A program made the position numbers and the translations under genes. From Profundibacterium mesophilum KAUST100406-0324 (lineage in GTDB: Bacteria > Pseudomonadota > Alphaproteobacteria > Rhodobacterales > Rhodobacteraceae): a stretch of 64,000 nt of DNA. Shown here one piece after another: positions 26,576 to 36,634 of the stretch (position 1 is its first letter; every line of letters starts with the position of its first letter). The DNA lies in NCBI RefSeq assembly GCF_009835145.1, contig NZ_APKE01000015.1:1-64000 (forward strand), given 5' to 3'. The notes under the pieces are model-generated. The model saw only the letters and a list, made by a program, of their open reading frames with translations. It was not told where the DNA came from and ran no database searches.

Positions 26576-28184
26576 TCATCTCGCCGGCGGCTCGTCACGC
26601 TGGCGACGAACGCTTGGCGCCGCGTTCGGGGGCGCCCGCCGTCCGCTCTGGCTGAGCTTCGGCGGCGGTGCGCTGATCGGGCTGGGGCAGGTGCCGTTCT
26701 CGCTTCTGCCCTTCGCGCTGGCCGGGCTGGCGCTTGTCCTTGCCTCAACGGGGGCCGCGCCGGGTCCGGGCCGGGCCTTCCTTCGCGGCTGGCTCGCGGG
26801 CACGGGCTATTTCGCGGTCTCGCTGCACTGGATCGTGGAGCCCTTCCTTGTCGACGTGGCGCGCCATGGCTGGATGGCGCCTTTCGCCCTGCTGTTCAGC
26901 GCGGTGGGCTTTGCGCTTTTCTGGGGGTTGGCCGCGTGGGGCGCGGCGCGGCTCGTGCCCCGGCCGGGAACGGCCCGCGTGATCGCGCTCGCGGCGCTCT
27001 GGGCCGCGGCCGAATGGCTGCGCAGCACGGTGCTGACCGGATTTTCCTGGGGGCTGGTCGGCTATATCTGGACCGAGAGCCCCGCCGCGCAGATCGCGGC
27101 ATGGACCGGGTCCTACGGGCTGACCCTCGTGACGATCCTGCTGGGTGTGCCCATCGCCCTTGCCGCGCGGCGCGGCGCTCTTGGCGGGGCCGCGGTGCTC
27201 GCGGTTGCCTGGCTTCTGCCGATCGCCCTGGGGTGGTTGATCACGCCCCCGCCGCAAGCGGCCGGGCCGGACGCGCCGCTTCTGCGTCTCGTGCAACCCA
27301 ACGCGCCGCAGGCGGAGAAATGGGACCCGGCCAAGATCGATCTCTTTTTCACCCGGCAACTGGAATACACAGCGGCCCCCGGCGCGCCGGACCTGACGAT
27401 CTGGCCGGAGACCGCGATCCCCTGGCTGCTCGAGGAGAATCATCCGGCCCTGCGCCGTATCGCCGCCGCGGCGCAGGGGCGGCCCGTCATCATCGGCGCG
27501 AACCGGGTGGAGGGGGCGCGCGCCTACAACGCCCTCGCCGTGATCGGCCCCGAGGGGCGGATCGACGCACTCTACGACAAGCATCACCTGGTGCCGTTCG
27601 GCGAATACATGCCCCTTGGCGGTCTGACGCGGCTCGTGGGGCTTCGCAGTTTCGCAGCACGCGACGGCTACGGCTTCTCGCCGGGGCCGGGTCCGGGGCA
27701 GCTCGATCTCGCGGCTCTGCCGCCGGGCGGTGCGGTGCGGGATCTGGGCCGCGCCGTGCCGCTGATCTGCTACGAGGCGATCTTTCCGCGCAACGTGCTC
27801 GGGGCGCCCGGCCGCGCGGACTGGATGGTGCAGATCACCAATGATGCCTGGTTCGGAACCTTCTCGGGTCCCTATCAGCACCTGGCGCAGGCGCGGATGC
27901 GGGCCATCGAGACGGGATTGCCGATGGTGCGCGTTGCCAATACCGGGATCTCGGCGGTGATCGACGCCGCGGGGCGGGTGCTTGGCATGATCGAGCTGAA
28001 CGCGGCGGGGTATCTCGACCAGCGCCTGCCGCCGCCATTGCCCCCGACGCTCTATGCGCGGAGCGGTGACTGGCCGGCACTCGGCGCGATGCTGCTTCTG
28101 GCGCTCGGCGCGGCCCGGGCGGGCCGAAGGGGCCGCGCATGGCTGCGGCGGCGGCAACGCGGCAGACATGCAGAAACCGATTGA
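26568..28184 (+). CDS. lnt: Apolipoprotein N-acyltransferase
   Basis: Encodes 538 residues. An N-terminal set of hydrophobic helices (about residues 20-225) is followed by a nitrilase-fold domain with the catalytic triad: Glu in [10 protein letters not shown], Lys in [16 protein letters not shown], and Cys in [10 protein letters not shown]. It transfers the third acyl chain to the lipidated Cys of lipoproteins on the periplasmic side of the inner membrane. ATG at 26568 overlaps corC by 8 bp; the frame extends further upstream within corC without support. Confidence 0.93.
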   Translation: MADHLAGGSSRWRRTLGAAFGGARRPLWLSFGGGALIGLGQVPFSLLPFALAGLALVLASTGAAPGPGRAFLRGWLAGTGYFAVSLHWIVEPFLVDVARHGWMAPFALLFSAVGFALFWGLAAWGAARLVPRPGTARVIALAALWAAAEWLRSTVLTGFSWGLVGYIWTESPAAQIAAWTGSYGLTLVTILLGVPIALAARRGALGGAAVLAVAWLLPIALGWLITPPPQAAGPDAPLLRLVQPNAPQAEKWDPAKIDLFFTRQLEYTAAPGAPDLTIWPETAIPWLLEENHPALRRIAAAAQGRPVIIGANRVEGARAYNALAVIGPEGRIDALYDKHHLVPFGEYMPLGGLTRLVGLRSFAARDGYGFSPGPGPGQLDLAALPPGGAVRDLGRAVPLICYEAIFPRNVLGAPGRADWMVQITNDAWFGTFSGPYQHLAQARMRAIETGLPMVRVANTGISAVIDAAGRVLGMIELNAAGYLDQRLPPPLPPTLYARSGDWPALGAMLLLALGAARAGRRGRAWLRRRQRGRHAETD

Positions 28185-28223
28185 ACCTTGCCCCGCGCCC
28201 CTGTAGGCGAGCAATCTTGAACT

Positions 28224-28267
28224 CCTCACAACGGCTTCCTGGCGTGAGGGGCATCCCCAATGGAGCA
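28224..28267 (+). promoter_or_regulatory. SAM/SAH riboswitch ahead of metK
   Basis: The sequence CCTCACAACGGCTTCCTGGC, then GTGAGG, then CAATGGAGCA is very close to the SAM/SAH riboswitch consensus, which is known upstream of metK in Rhodobacterales. CCTCAC (28224-28229) pairs with GTGAGG, closing the CAACGGCUUCCUGGC hairpin. The AAUGGAGCA part forms the pseudoknot and contains the GGAG ribosome site of metK (start 28274). Ligand binding therefore should hide the ribosome site. An eight-base GGCATCCC segment separates the helix from the pseudoknot strand, longer than in the minimal form. Confidence 0.85.
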
Positions 28268-28273
28268 CTTCTC

Positions 28274-29455
28274 ATGAGCCGCAAGACCTATATCTTCACC
28301 TCGGAATCGGTGTCCGAGGGGCACCCCGACAAGGTGTGTGACCGGATCTCGGACGCGGTCCTCGACACCTTTCTCTCCGAAGAGCCCGAGGCGCGGGTCG
28401 CCTGCGAGACCTTCGCGACCACCAACAGGGTGGTCATCGGTGGCGAGGTCGGGCTTTCGGACAAGAGCAAGCTCGATGACTATCTCGGCCGGGTGGAGCG
28501 GATCGCACGCGATTGCATCAAGGATATCGGCTACGAGCAGGATGCCTTCCACCATGCGACCTGCGAGGTGACGAACCTGCTGCATGCGCAATCGGCGCAT
28601 ATCGCCCAAGGGGTCGATGCATCCGGTGACAAGGAGGAGGGCGCGGGCGATCAGGGGATCATGTTCGGCTATGCCTGCCGCGAGACGCCCGAACTGATGC
28701 CGGCGCCGATCCATTACGCGCACCGCATCCTCAAGCGGCTCGCCGAGGCGCGCAAGTCCGGCGCCGAGCCGAGCCTGCGTCCGGATGCCAAATCGCAGCT
28801 CTCGCTGCGCTACGAGAACGGAATGCCCGTCGGCGTCAGTCAGATCGTCCTGAGCACGCAGCATGCCGATGAAAGCCAGAGCAGCGCCGACATCCGCGAG
28901 ATCGTCGAGCCCTATATCAGGGACGTGCTGCCGGATGGGTGGCTCGATGCGCAGACCGAATGGTGGGTGAACCCCACGGGCGTCTTCGTGATCGGCGGCC
29001 CAGACGGCGATGCCGGCCTGACGGGCCGCAAGATCATCGTCGATACCTATGGCGGCGCGGCGCCGCATGGGGGCGGGGCGTTCTCGGGGAAGGATCCGAC
29101 CAAGGTCGATCGCTCGGCCGCCTACGCGGCGCGCTACCTTGCCAAGAACGTCGTGGCGGCGGGGCTGGCCGAACGCTGCACGCTGCAGCTGAGCTATGCG
29201 ATCGGGGTGTCGCGGCCGCTGTCGATCTATGTCGACACGCATGGCACGGGGGAGGTGCCCTCGGAGCGCATCGAGGAGGCCGTGGCCCGGGTGATGGACC
29301 TGACGCCGCGCGGCATCCGCGAGCATCTGGGCCTGAACCGTCCCATCTACGAGCGCACGGCGGCCTATGGCCATTTCGGCCGGGCTCCGGAGGAGGATGG
29401 CGGTTTCTCGTGGGAACGCGTCGACCTGACGGATGCGTTGAAAGCGGCCATCTGA
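28274..29455 (+). CDS. metK: S-adenosylmethionine synthetase
   Basis: Encodes 393 residues, the standard length. Signatures: [20 protein letters not shown] at the N-terminus (ATP and metal contacts), the [12 protein letters not shown] hexapeptide region near residue 118, and [16 protein letters not shown] near residue 265. It makes SAM from methionine and ATP in the cytoplasm. The SAM/SAH riboswitch over its ribosome site suggests feedback control by the product. It follows lnt by 89 bp, most of which is the riboswitch. Confidence 0.95.
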   Translation: MSRKTYIFTSESVSEGHPDKVCDRISDAVLDTFLSEEPEARVACETFATTNRVVIGGEVGLSDKSKLDDYLGRVERIARDCIKDIGYEQDAFHHATCEVTNLLHAQSAHIAQGVDASGDKEEGAGDQGIMFGYACRETPELMPAPIHYAHRILKRLAEARKSGAEPSLRPDAKSQLSLRYENGMPVGVSQIVLSTQHADESQSSADIREIVEPYIRDVLPDGWLDAQTEWWVNPTGVFVIGGPDGDAGLTGRKIIVDTYGGAAPHGGGAFSGKDPTKVDRSAAYAARYLAKNVVAAGLAERCTLQLSYAIGVSRPLSIYVDTHGTGEVPSERIEEAVARVMDLTPRGIREHLGLNRPIYERTAAYGHFGRAPEEDGGFSWERVDLTDALKAAI

Positions 29456-29496
29456 GGCGGGACCGGATGCGGCGCGTCCCCGGCGGCATCGAGAAT

Positions 29497-29541
29497 GCGG
29501 GGGCGCTGCCCCCGCGCCCCCGAGGTGTTTGCACGAAGCTG
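29497..29541 (+). repeat. Rhodobacterales-type intergenic hairpin repeat
   Basis: GCGGGGG-CGCTG-CCCCCGC (29497-29515) forms a 7-bp stem, followed by GCCCCCGAGGTGTTTGCACGAAG. From memory, closely related units (GGGGGC-CTGCCCCCGC-CCCCCG-GGTATTT, then an A/G-rich tail) recur between genes in Rhodobacterales genomes. Here it lies between metK and trmB and could act as a terminator or a REP-like element. Only one copy was noticed in this window. Confidence 0.5.
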
Positions 29542-29609
29542 AAGGACAGCCGCCGCCCGGCACCCGGCTCAGAACGGCGCGGGGCGGCAGCGCGAAAAGG
29601 AATGCGGTC

Positions 29610-30326
29610 ATGAGCGAGACGCAGGACGGCGCGCCCTGGCGCAACTTCTACGGCCGGCGCAAGGGCAAGACCCTGCGCGACAGCCAGAAGGAATATCTCG
29701 AGGAGGACCTGGCGGCTTTGTCGCCCGGCCCTGTCGAGTGGGACGAGAATCCCGAGCGCCATCCGATCGATCCGGGGGCGCTTTTCGCGGGGCGTCCCGT
29801 CTGGCTGGAGATCGGGTTCGGGGGGGGCGAACACCTCGTGCACCAAGCGGTCACGAACCCGCAGGTCGGGATCATCGGTGCCGAGCCCTATATCAACGGC
29901 GTGGCGATGCTGCTCGGGAAGATCCGCAAGGCGGGGGCGGACAACCTCGCCATCCATCCCGGCGATGCGCGCGATCTCTTCGACGTCCTGCCCGATGCCT
30001 CGATCGCGCGGGCCTTTCTCCTCTATCCCGATCCCTGGCCGAAGGCGCGTCATCACCGCCGGCGTTTCGTCACCCGCGAGCATCTCTTTCCGCTGGCCCG
30101 GGTGATGGCGCCGGGGGCGGTGTTCCGGATCGCCACGGACATTCCCGATTACGTTCGCCAGGCGCTCGAGGAGGTGCCGCAGGCCGGCTTCACGCGGGTC
30201 CGGGACGGGGCGGATGATCTGCATCGCCCCTGGGAGGACTGGATCGAAACCCGCTACGAGAGCAAGGCGCTCCGCGAGGGGCGGCAGCCGCATTACCTCA
30301 CCTTCGAGCGCCGCGATCCGCCTTGA
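29610..30326 (+). CDS. trmB: tRNA (guanine-N7-)-methyltransferase
   Basis: Encodes 238 residues. RNFYGRRKGKTLR begins the protein; the SAM-binding EIGFGGGEHLVHQA lies near residue 71, and the substrate-binding YPDPWPKARHHRRRFV near 140 is the TrmB signature. It methylates G46 of tRNA. It continues the metK locus on the same strand, 154 bp downstream. Overlapping frames here are shadows. Confidence 0.93.
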   Translation: MSETQDGAPWRNFYGRRKGKTLRDSQKEYLEEDLAALSPGPVEWDENPERHPIDPGALFAGRPVWLEIGFGGGEHLVHQAVTNPQVGIIGAEPYINGVAMLLGKIRKAGADNLAIHPGDARDLFDVLPDASIARAFLLYPDPWPKARHHRRRFVTREHLFPLARVMAPGAVFRIATDIPDYVRQALEEVPQAGFTRVRDGADDLHRPWEDWIETRYESKALREGRQPHYLTFERRDPP

Positions 30327-30449
30327 GGCGGACGCCGGGCCCCAGGGGGCCTGTGGCGGCGGGCCGTGAGGCCGGCCGAAACCGGCTTGCACGCAGGCCG
30401 GGCAGGTGTAGTCTCCGGCTTCGAAATCCTGCTGGTGGAAGGGGACGCG

Positions 30450-31814
30450 ATGTCCGGTCATGGTGAAGCTGTTCCGATGCGGTCCTCGGCCGCCGGCCCG
30501 CTGAAGGGCGAGGCGCGCGTTCCGGGCGACAAGTCGATCAGCCACAGGGCGCTCATCCTCGGGGCCATGGCGGTGGGCGAGACGCGGATCACCGGGTTGC
30601 TCGAGGGCGGCGACGTTCTTGATACGGGACGCGCGATGAGCGCGCTCGGCGCGACGCTCGAACATCACGGGCCCGGCGCATGGTCCGTGCATGGCGTGGG
30701 CGTTGGCGGCTTTCGCGAGCCCGAGGGCGTGATCGATTGCGGCAATTCGGGAACCGGGGTGCGTCTTTTGATGGGGGCGGTCGCGACGCATGACATGCGC
30801 GTGACCTTCACCGGCGATGCATCATTGAGCGGGCGGCCGATGGGGCGCGTCACCGATCCCCTGTCGGGCTTCGGCACCCGTGCGGAGGGACGCGAGGGGG
30901 GGCGGCTTCCGATGACCGTGATCGGCGCGGCGGAGCCGGTTCCGGTGCGCTATGTCACGCCGGTGCCCTCGGCGCAGGTCAAGTCGGCGATCCTTCTGGC
31001 GGGGTTGAACGCGCCCGGCGAGACAGTCGTGATCGAGCGCGAGCCGACACGCGACCACACCGAGCGGATGCTGGCGGGGTTCGGCGCGTCGATCCGCACC
31101 GAGCATGGCGAGGAGGGGCACGTCATCACCTTGACGGGCCGTCCCGAGCTCAGGCCGCAGGACATCGCCGTGCCGCGCGATCCGTCGAGCGCCGCCTTCC
31201 CGGTCTGCGCCGCCCTTATCGTGCCGGGATCGGACGTGCTGGTGCCCGGGATCGGTCTCAATCCGACGCGCAACGGACTTTTCGAGACGCTGCGCGAGAT
31301 GGGGGCCGATCTGAGCTACGAGAACCCGCGCGAGGAGGGCGGCGAGCCGGTCGCCGATCTGCGCGCCCGCTATTCGCCGGATATGAAGGGCATCGACGTG
31401 CCGCCGTCGCGCGCGGCGAGCATGATCGACGAATACCCGATCCTGTCGGTGGTGGCGGCGAACGCGGCGGGGCGCACCGAGATGCGCGGCGTCAAGGAAC
31501 TCCGGGTCAAGGAGAGCGACCGGATCGACGCGATGGCACGCGGGTTGCGTGCCTGCGGGGTGGCGGTCGAGGAGGGCGAGGATTGGTGGGCAATCGAGGG
31601 ATGCGGCGCCGGGGGCGTGGCCGGCGGCGCATCCTGCGAGACGCGGCTCGATCACCGCATCGCGATGTCCTTCCTGTGCCTTGGCATGGCGGCGCGCGCG
31701 CCGGTCGGGATCGACGATGCGGGCCCCATCGCGACGTCCTTCCCGATCTTCCAGGAGCTGATGACCGGGCTTGGTGCCCGGTTCGACAAGATGACCGAAG
31801 GAGCAACAGCATGA
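30450..31814 (+). CDS. aroA: EPSP synthase, class II (CP4-like)
   Basis: Encodes 454 residues from an ATG at 30450, six bases after [22 protein letters not shown] and [25 protein letters not shown] and LDHRIAMSF are the conserved EPSP-synthase motifs, and the sequence follows the class II pattern of Agrobacterium CP4 rather than E. coli. The loop reads CGNSGTG where CP4 has FGNAATG, so a glycine stands at the position of CP4 Ala100. It joins shikimate-3-phosphate with PEP in chorismate synthesis. The stop overlaps the next gene by 4 bp (ATGA). Confidence 0.93.
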   Translation: MSGHGEAVPMRSSAAGPLKGEARVPGDKSISHRALILGAMAVGETRITGLLEGGDVLDTGRAMSALGATLEHHGPGAWSVHGVGVGGFREPEGVIDCGNSGTGVRLLMGAVATHDMRVTFTGDASLSGRPMGRVTDPLSGFGTRAEGREGGRLPMTVIGAAEPVPVRYVTPVPSAQVKSAILLAGLNAPGETVVIEREPTRDHTERMLAGFGASIRTEHGEEGHVITLTGRPELRPQDIAVPRDPSSAAFPVCAALIVPGSDVLVPGIGLNPTRNGLFETLREMGADLSYENPREEGGEPVADLRARYSPDMKGIDVPPSRAASMIDEYPILSVVAANAAGRTEMRGVKELRVKESDRIDAMARGLRACGVAVEEGEDWWAIEGCGAGGVAGGASCETRLDHRIAMSFLCLGMAARAPVGIDDAGPIATSFPIFQELMTGLGARFDKMTEGATA

Positions 31815-32221
31815 ACGAGCTCAATCCCATTGGCGGCTGCCTGTGCAACGAGGTCAGCTACCGCGTGCGCGGCGCGCTGAGCCCGGCCCTCGCATGCCAT
31901 TGCGGGCAATGCCGCAGCTGGGGCGGCCATCACCTCGTTGCCGCCTCCGCCGATCCGGCCTCCGTCGAGATCGAGGGCGAGGTGCGCTGGTATGCCTCGA
32001 GCTCGGACGTGCGCCGCGGTTTCTGCCCCGAATGCGGCAGCAGCCTGTTCTGGCAGCGGGGGGGCGGGCCCCTGCACATCATGGTCGGCACGCTCGATGC
32101 GCCGAGCGGCACGCAGCTCGCGGGCCATGTCTTCGTCAAGGACAAGGGCGACTATTACGAGATCGACGACAATCTGCCCAAATCCGACGATGACGAGATC
32201 GACCTGGGCGACCGGGCATGA
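31811..32221 (+). CDS. GFA-domain (glutathione-dependent formaldehyde-activating-like) protein
   Basis: Encodes 136 residues. Zinc-ligand cysteines appear in the family pattern: [20 protein letters not shown] and [11 protein letters not shown]. The substrate of most GFA proteins is unknown; the founding member speeds addition of formaldehyde to glutathione. Both ends overlap neighbours by 4 bp (ATGA with aroA and with cmk), so it is translated within the aroA-cmk operon. GFA genes between aroA and cmk recur in Rhodobacterales as far as I recall; a functional tie to the shikimate pathway is not evident. Confidence 0.85.
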   Translation: MNELNPIGGCLCNEVSYRVRGALSPALACHCGQCRSWGGHHLVAASADPASVEIEGEVRWYASSSDVRRGFCPECGSSLFWQRGGGPLHIMVGTLDAPSGTQLAGHVFVKDKGDYYEIDDNLPKSDDDEIDLGDRA

Positions 32222-32850
32222 GCATAACGGTCGCGATCGACGGGCCGGCGGCGAGCGGCAAGGGCACATTGGCGCGCAAGGTCGCGACACATTTCGGGCT
32301 CGCCTATCTCGATACGGGGCTACTCTACCGCGCGGCCGGGATGAAGATGCTGGACGGGCTCGCGCCCATCGAGGCGGCGCGAAAGCTGAGCGCGGCCGAT
32401 CTCGAACGCCCTGACCTGCGCAGCGCCGAGGCAGGCCGCGCCGCGAGCCGGGTGGCCGCCGATGGCGATGTCCGGGCCGCGCTGCTCGATTTCCAGCGCG
32501 CTTTCGCCCATCGCGCGGGCGGCGCCGTTCTCGACGGGCGCGATATCGGGACGGTGATCTGTCCCGGCGCCGAGGTGAAGATCTACGTCACCGCGTCGGA
32601 GGGGGTGCGGGCGCGCCGTCGCCATGCCGAGCTGACGGCGGGCGGGGCGCAGATCGCGCTCGAGGATGTGCAAAGGGACCTGGCGGAGCGCGACGCGCGC
32701 GACCGTGGCCGCGCCTCGGCGCCGCTGCGGCCGGCCGAGGACGCGGTCCAGCTCGACACGACCGAGCTGAGCATCGAGGACGCGGTCGCCAGGGCCGTGG
32801 CCCTCGTGGCCGCGCATCTCGACAAGACGCCGGGCACCGGCGGGCGCTAG
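32218..32850 (+). CDS. cmk: Cytidylate kinase
   Basis: Encodes 210 residues. The P-loop [14 protein letters not shown] is at residues 6-19, LDTGLLYRA near 36 and [13 protein letters not shown] near 107 are conserved CMP-binding stretches, and a lid [13 protein letters not shown] lies near 158. It phosphorylates CMP and dCMP. The start overlaps the GFA gene by 4 bp. In many Alphaproteobacteria rpsA follows cmk; here about 7.6 kb of other genes intervene. Confidence 0.93.
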   Translation: MSITVAIDGPAASGKGTLARKVATHFGLAYLDTGLLYRAAGMKMLDGLAPIEAARKLSAADLERPDLRSAEAGRAASRVAADGDVRAALLDFQRAFAHRAGGAVLDGRDIGTVICPGAEVKIYVTASEGVRARRRHAELTAGGAQIALEDVQRDLAERDARDRGRASAPLRPAEDAVQLDTTELSIEDAVARAVALVAAHLDKTPGTGGR

Positions 32851-32863
32851 CGGCCTCGGGGCG

Positions 32864-33133
32864 TCATTTCAGCTGGCTGTCCTTCGAGCCGCGACGGTTG
32901 ATCCCGCCGCGTTGGGCGCCGCGCCCGTCGCGCTCGCTCTGGCAGGCGATGCAGAGCTTGACCCCCGCCATGGCCCGGCGCCGCGCCTCCGGGATCGGCT
33001 CGTCGCATTCGGCGCAATGGCTCAGGCTTTCCCCGACGGGACCGCGCCGCGCGCGCAGACGCGTCAGCTCGTCGTTGAGGGACGCCTCGATCTGCTCCCC
33101 GACCGCCCCGTCGCGTGACCATCCTCCCGCCAT
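32864..33133 (-). CDS. Small DksA/TraR-type zinc-finger protein
   Basis: Encodes 89 residues. The zinc motif C-x2-C (HCAECDEPIPEARR) followed 17 residues later by C-x2-C (KLCIACQSERD) is the DksA/TraR C4 finger. The protein is short like TraR and phage homologues and lacks most of the coiled coil of DksA, though an N-terminal helical region (EQIEASLNDELTRLRARR) is present. Such proteins bind the RNA polymerase secondary channel. ATG at 33133 has GGGGAGG upstream. It is convergent with cmk, with 13 bp between stops. Confidence 0.85.
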   Translation of the reverse strand: MAGGWSRDGAVGEQIEASLNDELTRLRARRGPVGESLSHCAECDEPIPEARRRAMAGVKLCIACQSERDGRGAQRGGINRRGSKDSQLK

Positions 33134-33357
33134 GGCGGATCCTCCCCTTGTCGCGCCGCGCCTGACCCGTGGCGCGCGCTTTCCAGTGATAAAGATAGAC
33201 GTCCGCGCTTTCATGCCAAGGGCGTGGCGGGTTCGCATACCCCGAAGGCTCCGCGGCCCGGCCGCCTGCGCGCCCCCGGACGGGCGCCCCTTGCGGCGGG
33301 CGATCCCTCCGCTAGTCTGCGCGCAATGCAGGCGGCGGTGCGACAGGAGATGACGGC

Positions 33358-34647
33358 ATGGAATTCATGGCACGGGCAACGGCCCTTGTAGGCGCGGCGA
33401 TGGTCTTGGCACGGCGCGCGGCCGCCCCCCGCGACCAGGCGGTCGGCGGCGCGCCGCAGATCCCGCAGGCCCGTGCGCAGGGGATCATGACGCTCAAGAT
33501 GCCCACCGCTCAGGGCTGGGCGCCCGGGCAAGTTCCCAAGGCGGCAGCCGGCCTCAAGGTCAACGCCTTCGCGACCGATCTTCTGCATCCGCGCTGGATC
33601 GAGGTGCTGCCCAATGGCGATGTCCTCGTGGCCGAAGCGCTGCAGCAGGCCGGCCCGCCCAAGAGCCTGATGGATCGCGCGGTGCAGGCGACGATGCGGC
33701 GCGCCCGCGCGATCGGCAAGAGCGCCAACCGGATCACGCTCTGGCGCGACGCGGATGGCGACGGCGTGGCGGAGACGCGCAAGGTTTTCGTGGAGGACCA
33801 GCGGCAGCCCTTCGGCATGGCCCTCGTGAACGGCACATTCTATGTGGGCAATACCGACGGGATCGTGGCCTTCGATTGTGCCGAAGGGGCCGACCGGCTC
33901 GAGGGGCCGGGCCGCAAGCTGGTCGATTTCAAGCCCGGCGGCCATTGGACGCGCAGCCTCATCGCCTCGCCGGACGGACGCTACCTCTATGCCGGTGTCG
34001 GATCGCTGAGCAATATCGGCGACGAGGGAATGGAGGCCGAGGAGGGGCGCGCGGCGATCTGGCGGCTCGATCTTCAGACAGGGGAGGCGGGCATCTTCGC
34101 CTCCGGTCTGCGCAACCCGGTCGGCACCGCCTGGGAGCCGCAGACGGGCGCGCTCTGGACCGTGGTCAACGAGCGCGACGGGCTCGGCGACGAGACCCCG
34201 CCCGACTACCTCACCCATGTCGAGGAGGGCGGCTTCTACGGCTGGCCCTATTGCTACTGGGGGCAGATCGTCGATGACCGGGTGCCCCAGGATCCGCAGC
34301 TTGTCGCCCGCGCGATCACGCCCGATTACGCGCTTGGCGGGCACACCGCATCGCTGGGGCTGTGCTGGATGCCGGAGGGCACGCTGCCGGGTTTCGGCGC
34401 CGGCATGGTCATCGGTCAGCACGGCTCGTGGAACCGCTCGACGCTCAGCGGCTACAAGCTGATCTTCGTGCCTTTCGAGGGGGGCAAGCCCTCCGGCCCG
34501 CCACGCGACATCCTGTGGGGCTTCCTGTCGGAGGACGAGAAGGTGTCCTATGGCCGCCCCGTCGGGGTGGCGGTCGGAGCCGATGGACGCTCGCTCCTGA
34601 TGGCCGATGACGTGGGCGACGTGATCTGGCGCGTCACCGCCGCCTGA
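33358..34647 (+). CDS. Sorbosone/aldose-sugar dehydrogenase-like beta-propeller (GSDH family)
   Basis: Encodes 429 residues. The C-terminal three quarters are the six-bladed propeller of PQQ-dependent aldose sugar/L-sorbosone dehydrogenases: LHPRWIEVLPNGDVLVAEA, a metal-like DADGDGVAE loop, GMALVNGTFYVGNTDG, GGHWTRSL, SGLRNPVGTAWEP, ERDGLGDETPPDYL and a C-terminal IGQHGSWNRSTLSGYK. The N-terminal 45 residues are hydrophobic and then basic and may be a signal anchor. It likely oxidises a sugar or aldehyde in the periplasm with PQQ; the substrate is unknown. It faces the SARP-type regulator gene, with 7 bp between stops. Confidence 0.8.
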   Translation: MEFMARATALVGAAMVLARRAAAPRDQAVGGAPQIPQARAQGIMTLKMPTAQGWAPGQVPKAAAGLKVNAFATDLLHPRWIEVLPNGDVLVAEALQQAGPPKSLMDRAVQATMRRARAIGKSANRITLWRDADGDGVAETRKVFVEDQRQPFGMALVNGTFYVGNTDGIVAFDCAEGADRLEGPGRKLVDFKPGGHWTRSLIASPDGRYLYAGVGSLSNIGDEGMEAEEGRAAIWRLDLQTGEAGIFASGLRNPVGTAWEPQTGALWTVVNERDGLGDETPPDYLTHVEEGGFYGWPYCYWGQIVDDRVPQDPQLVARAITPDYALGGHTASLGLCWMPEGTLPGFGAGMVIGQHGSWNRSTLSGYKLIFVPFEGGKPSGPPRDILWGFLSEDEKVSYGRPVGVAVGADGRSLLMADDVGDVIWRVTAA

Positions 34648-34654
34648 GCCCGGC

Positions 34655-36379
34655 TCAGCCGATGGCGTCGATCAGCGGCAGCTTCTGCATCGTGACCACC
34701 GGGTAGGAAGGATCGCGCAGCAGGGACGGGGTGAAGTCGGGCTCCTCCCGGCGCAGCGCGGCGATCGCCATGGCCGCGCCGCCCTCGTCGCCCGAATGCA
34801 GGGCCAGTGCGACCTCGTAGCGGCGGGTCGATACGAAATCGGGCTTGATGCGCAGGGCCATTCCGGCATGCTGCCTCGCCGTGCCATAGGCCCCGATTGC
34901 GGCCGCCGACATGCAGGCGAAATGCTCGAAGAAGTAGCGGTGGGGTGCGGCCCGCGCGATCGAGACCGCCCGCACCGCCGCGGCATAGCCTTCTTGCGAA
35001 TGCGTGGGGGCGAGGGCGTTCGACAGGAAAGCCCAGCAGAAGGGGTTCGAGGGATCGGTCTCGACGCTGCTGCGTGCGAGCCGCTCCGGCAGCGCACCGT
35101 GCAGCCCGTCGATATATTCGAGCTGCGAGGCGACGGCCTGCACCAGGGAATTGGCCGGGCTGTGACGCAGGGCCTGATGCAGAAGGCGGTTGGCGGTGAT
35201 CCGATCATGCAGGAAGTCCGTGCTTCGGTGCTGAAAGGACGCGAGGTTGCGCAATAGGGCCCGCAGGGCAAGATACTGACCGCACGGCTCCAGCTCGAAG
35301 CCCCGGCTCAGAAGGCGATCGGCATGGCGCATCTCCTCGCGGTCGAGCCTGAAGAATGCAGTGACGGCACGGTGCGACAGCACGGCGGCAATCTCCTGCG
35401 CCGTGGCCCCGGCGGCCGCGCCGAAGCCCCCCAGAAGCTCTTCGATGATTCGCCGCGCCAGAATGTCGAGAGGCGGCGCGGCGCGGTCATGGCCGTCCTC
35501 CGGCGCGAGCAGCGTCTGCCCCGACCAGACCATCTTGTGCCCCCGCAGCTCCTCGATATCGGCGCGCAGGCAGATCTCGGAATTGTCGAGGATCGCCCGC
35601 AGGTTCAGCGTCAGTATCCCGGCCGCCCCGCCGCGCCCGGCGACATCGTCCAGCGACCCGCCAGAGACGATATCGATCGCGCCATGCTCGCGCAGCGCCG
35701 TCAGCACGACCTCGCGCAGCGTCCACAGGGCCGCGATCGAATGCGGATCGCTTCCCGCCCGTTCCGTGACGAGAAGCAGGGGGCGGGGCAGGGGCGCGCG
35801 TGTCGCGGGAACCCGCGCGACATGGGACCGTGATGGAGAGGCACCGGGGCGTGCACGCCCGGGCGCGATGGCCCAAGGGGGCGCGTCCCGGCCATGCGGC
35901 GCGGGCTCCGGGCGTTCCATCAGCCCCCTTCGGTCCGGTCGCTCTGCCGTTTCGGCCGGCATCGCGGCGATACGTGCGCGGATGTCGCGTATCGTGTCCT
36001 CGAATACGGGATCGGGAATGTCGATATCCTCGAAGGCCTCGCGATCCTGCAGGCCGGTCGAGCGGCCCGGTGGCGGCTCCAGCCTGAGGCTGAGCAGGCG
36101 AGGATCGAGCGCGACGCTCTCGCGGTCCGCGCGCAGGGCTGCGCGGGCCGGGCCGAGCTCGCGCCTGATATCGCTGAGCGCCTGGCGCAGGCTGGCCGCC
36201 GCCTGCCGCGGCGCGCGGTCGCTCCAGAGCCGCGATTGCAGCCACGCGCGCGTGCGGCTGTGGCCCGGTGCGGTGGCAAGCAGAACGATCAGGCCCCGCG
36301 CCTTCATGCCTCTGGGCGCGCGCCCTTGCCCGTCTCGATCGAGAAGTTCGAAATTGCCAATACCATAGAGGGTCAACAT
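34655..36379 (-). CDS. SARP-like transcriptional regulator with TPR-type C-terminus
   Basis: Encodes 574 residues. The first 100 residues read as an OmpR/SARP-type winged helix: LTLYGIGNFELLDRDG, KARGLIVLLATAP, SRTRAWLQSRLWSDR, AAASLRQALSDIRRELG and a closing VALDP strand. A Pro/Arg-rich linker (about residues 140-215) leads to a middle domain, and the C-terminal 250 residues are helical with TPR-like character (FELEPCGQYLALRALL, ADPSNPFCWAFLSNAL). No receiver domain is present. Proteins of this build sense unknown cues in Rhodobacterales. Targets may be the convergent dehydrogenase gene or the divergent secreted protein, which is inference. Confidence 0.75.
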   Translation of the reverse strand: MLTLYGIGNFELLDRDGQGRAPRGMKARGLIVLLATAPGHSRTRAWLQSRLWSDRAPRQAAASLRQALSDIRRELGPARAALRADRESVALDPRLLSLRLEPPPGRSTGLQDREAFEDIDIPDPVFEDTIRDIRARIAAMPAETAERPDRRGLMERPEPAPHGRDAPPWAIAPGRARPGASPSRSHVARVPATRAPLPRPLLLVTERAGSDPHSIAALWTLREVVLTALREHGAIDIVSGGSLDDVAGRGGAAGILTLNLRAILDNSEICLRADIEELRGHKMVWSGQTLLAPEDGHDRAAPPLDILARRIIEELLGGFGAAAGATAQEIAAVLSHRAVTAFFRLDREEMRHADRLLSRGFELEPCGQYLALRALLRNLASFQHRSTDFLHDRITANRLLHQALRHSPANSLVQAVASQLEYIDGLHGALPERLARSSVETDPSNPFCWAFLSNALAPTHSQEGYAAAVRAVSIARAAPHRYFFEHFACMSAAAIGAYGTARQHAGMALRIKPDFVSTRRYEVALALHSGDEGGAAMAIAALRREEPDFTPSLLRDPSYPVVTMQKLPLIDAIG

Positions 36380-36444
36380 GCCGTCACCCCGCCGATGAAA
36401 TGCTTGTGGGACTTATAGAGCGCCCGTGCCGATTATTGGTCATG

Positions 36445-36461
36445 CTTGCCAAATAAGCAAG
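36445..36461. promoter_or_regulatory. Short inverted repeat ahead of the SARP-type gene
   Basis: CTTGC (36445-36449) and GCAAG (36457-36461) with a 7-base AT-rich centre lie 65 bp upstream of the regulator start and between the divergent genes. It could be an autoregulatory operator. It is short enough to be chance. Confidence 0.25.
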
Positions 36462-36634
36462 GTTTCACGCATGGAACGCCATTTCATCGAATATTTCGCG
36501 CAATTTTCATCGGAGATTCACGCGCCACTCACGCGCCATTCGCTGCGGGGGCGCATGGTGGTGGCATCCCGCAACGAGCGTCACGGCATCGGACAGGCGG
36601 GAGAGGACCGATGCCCCAACAGGAAGATGGAACA

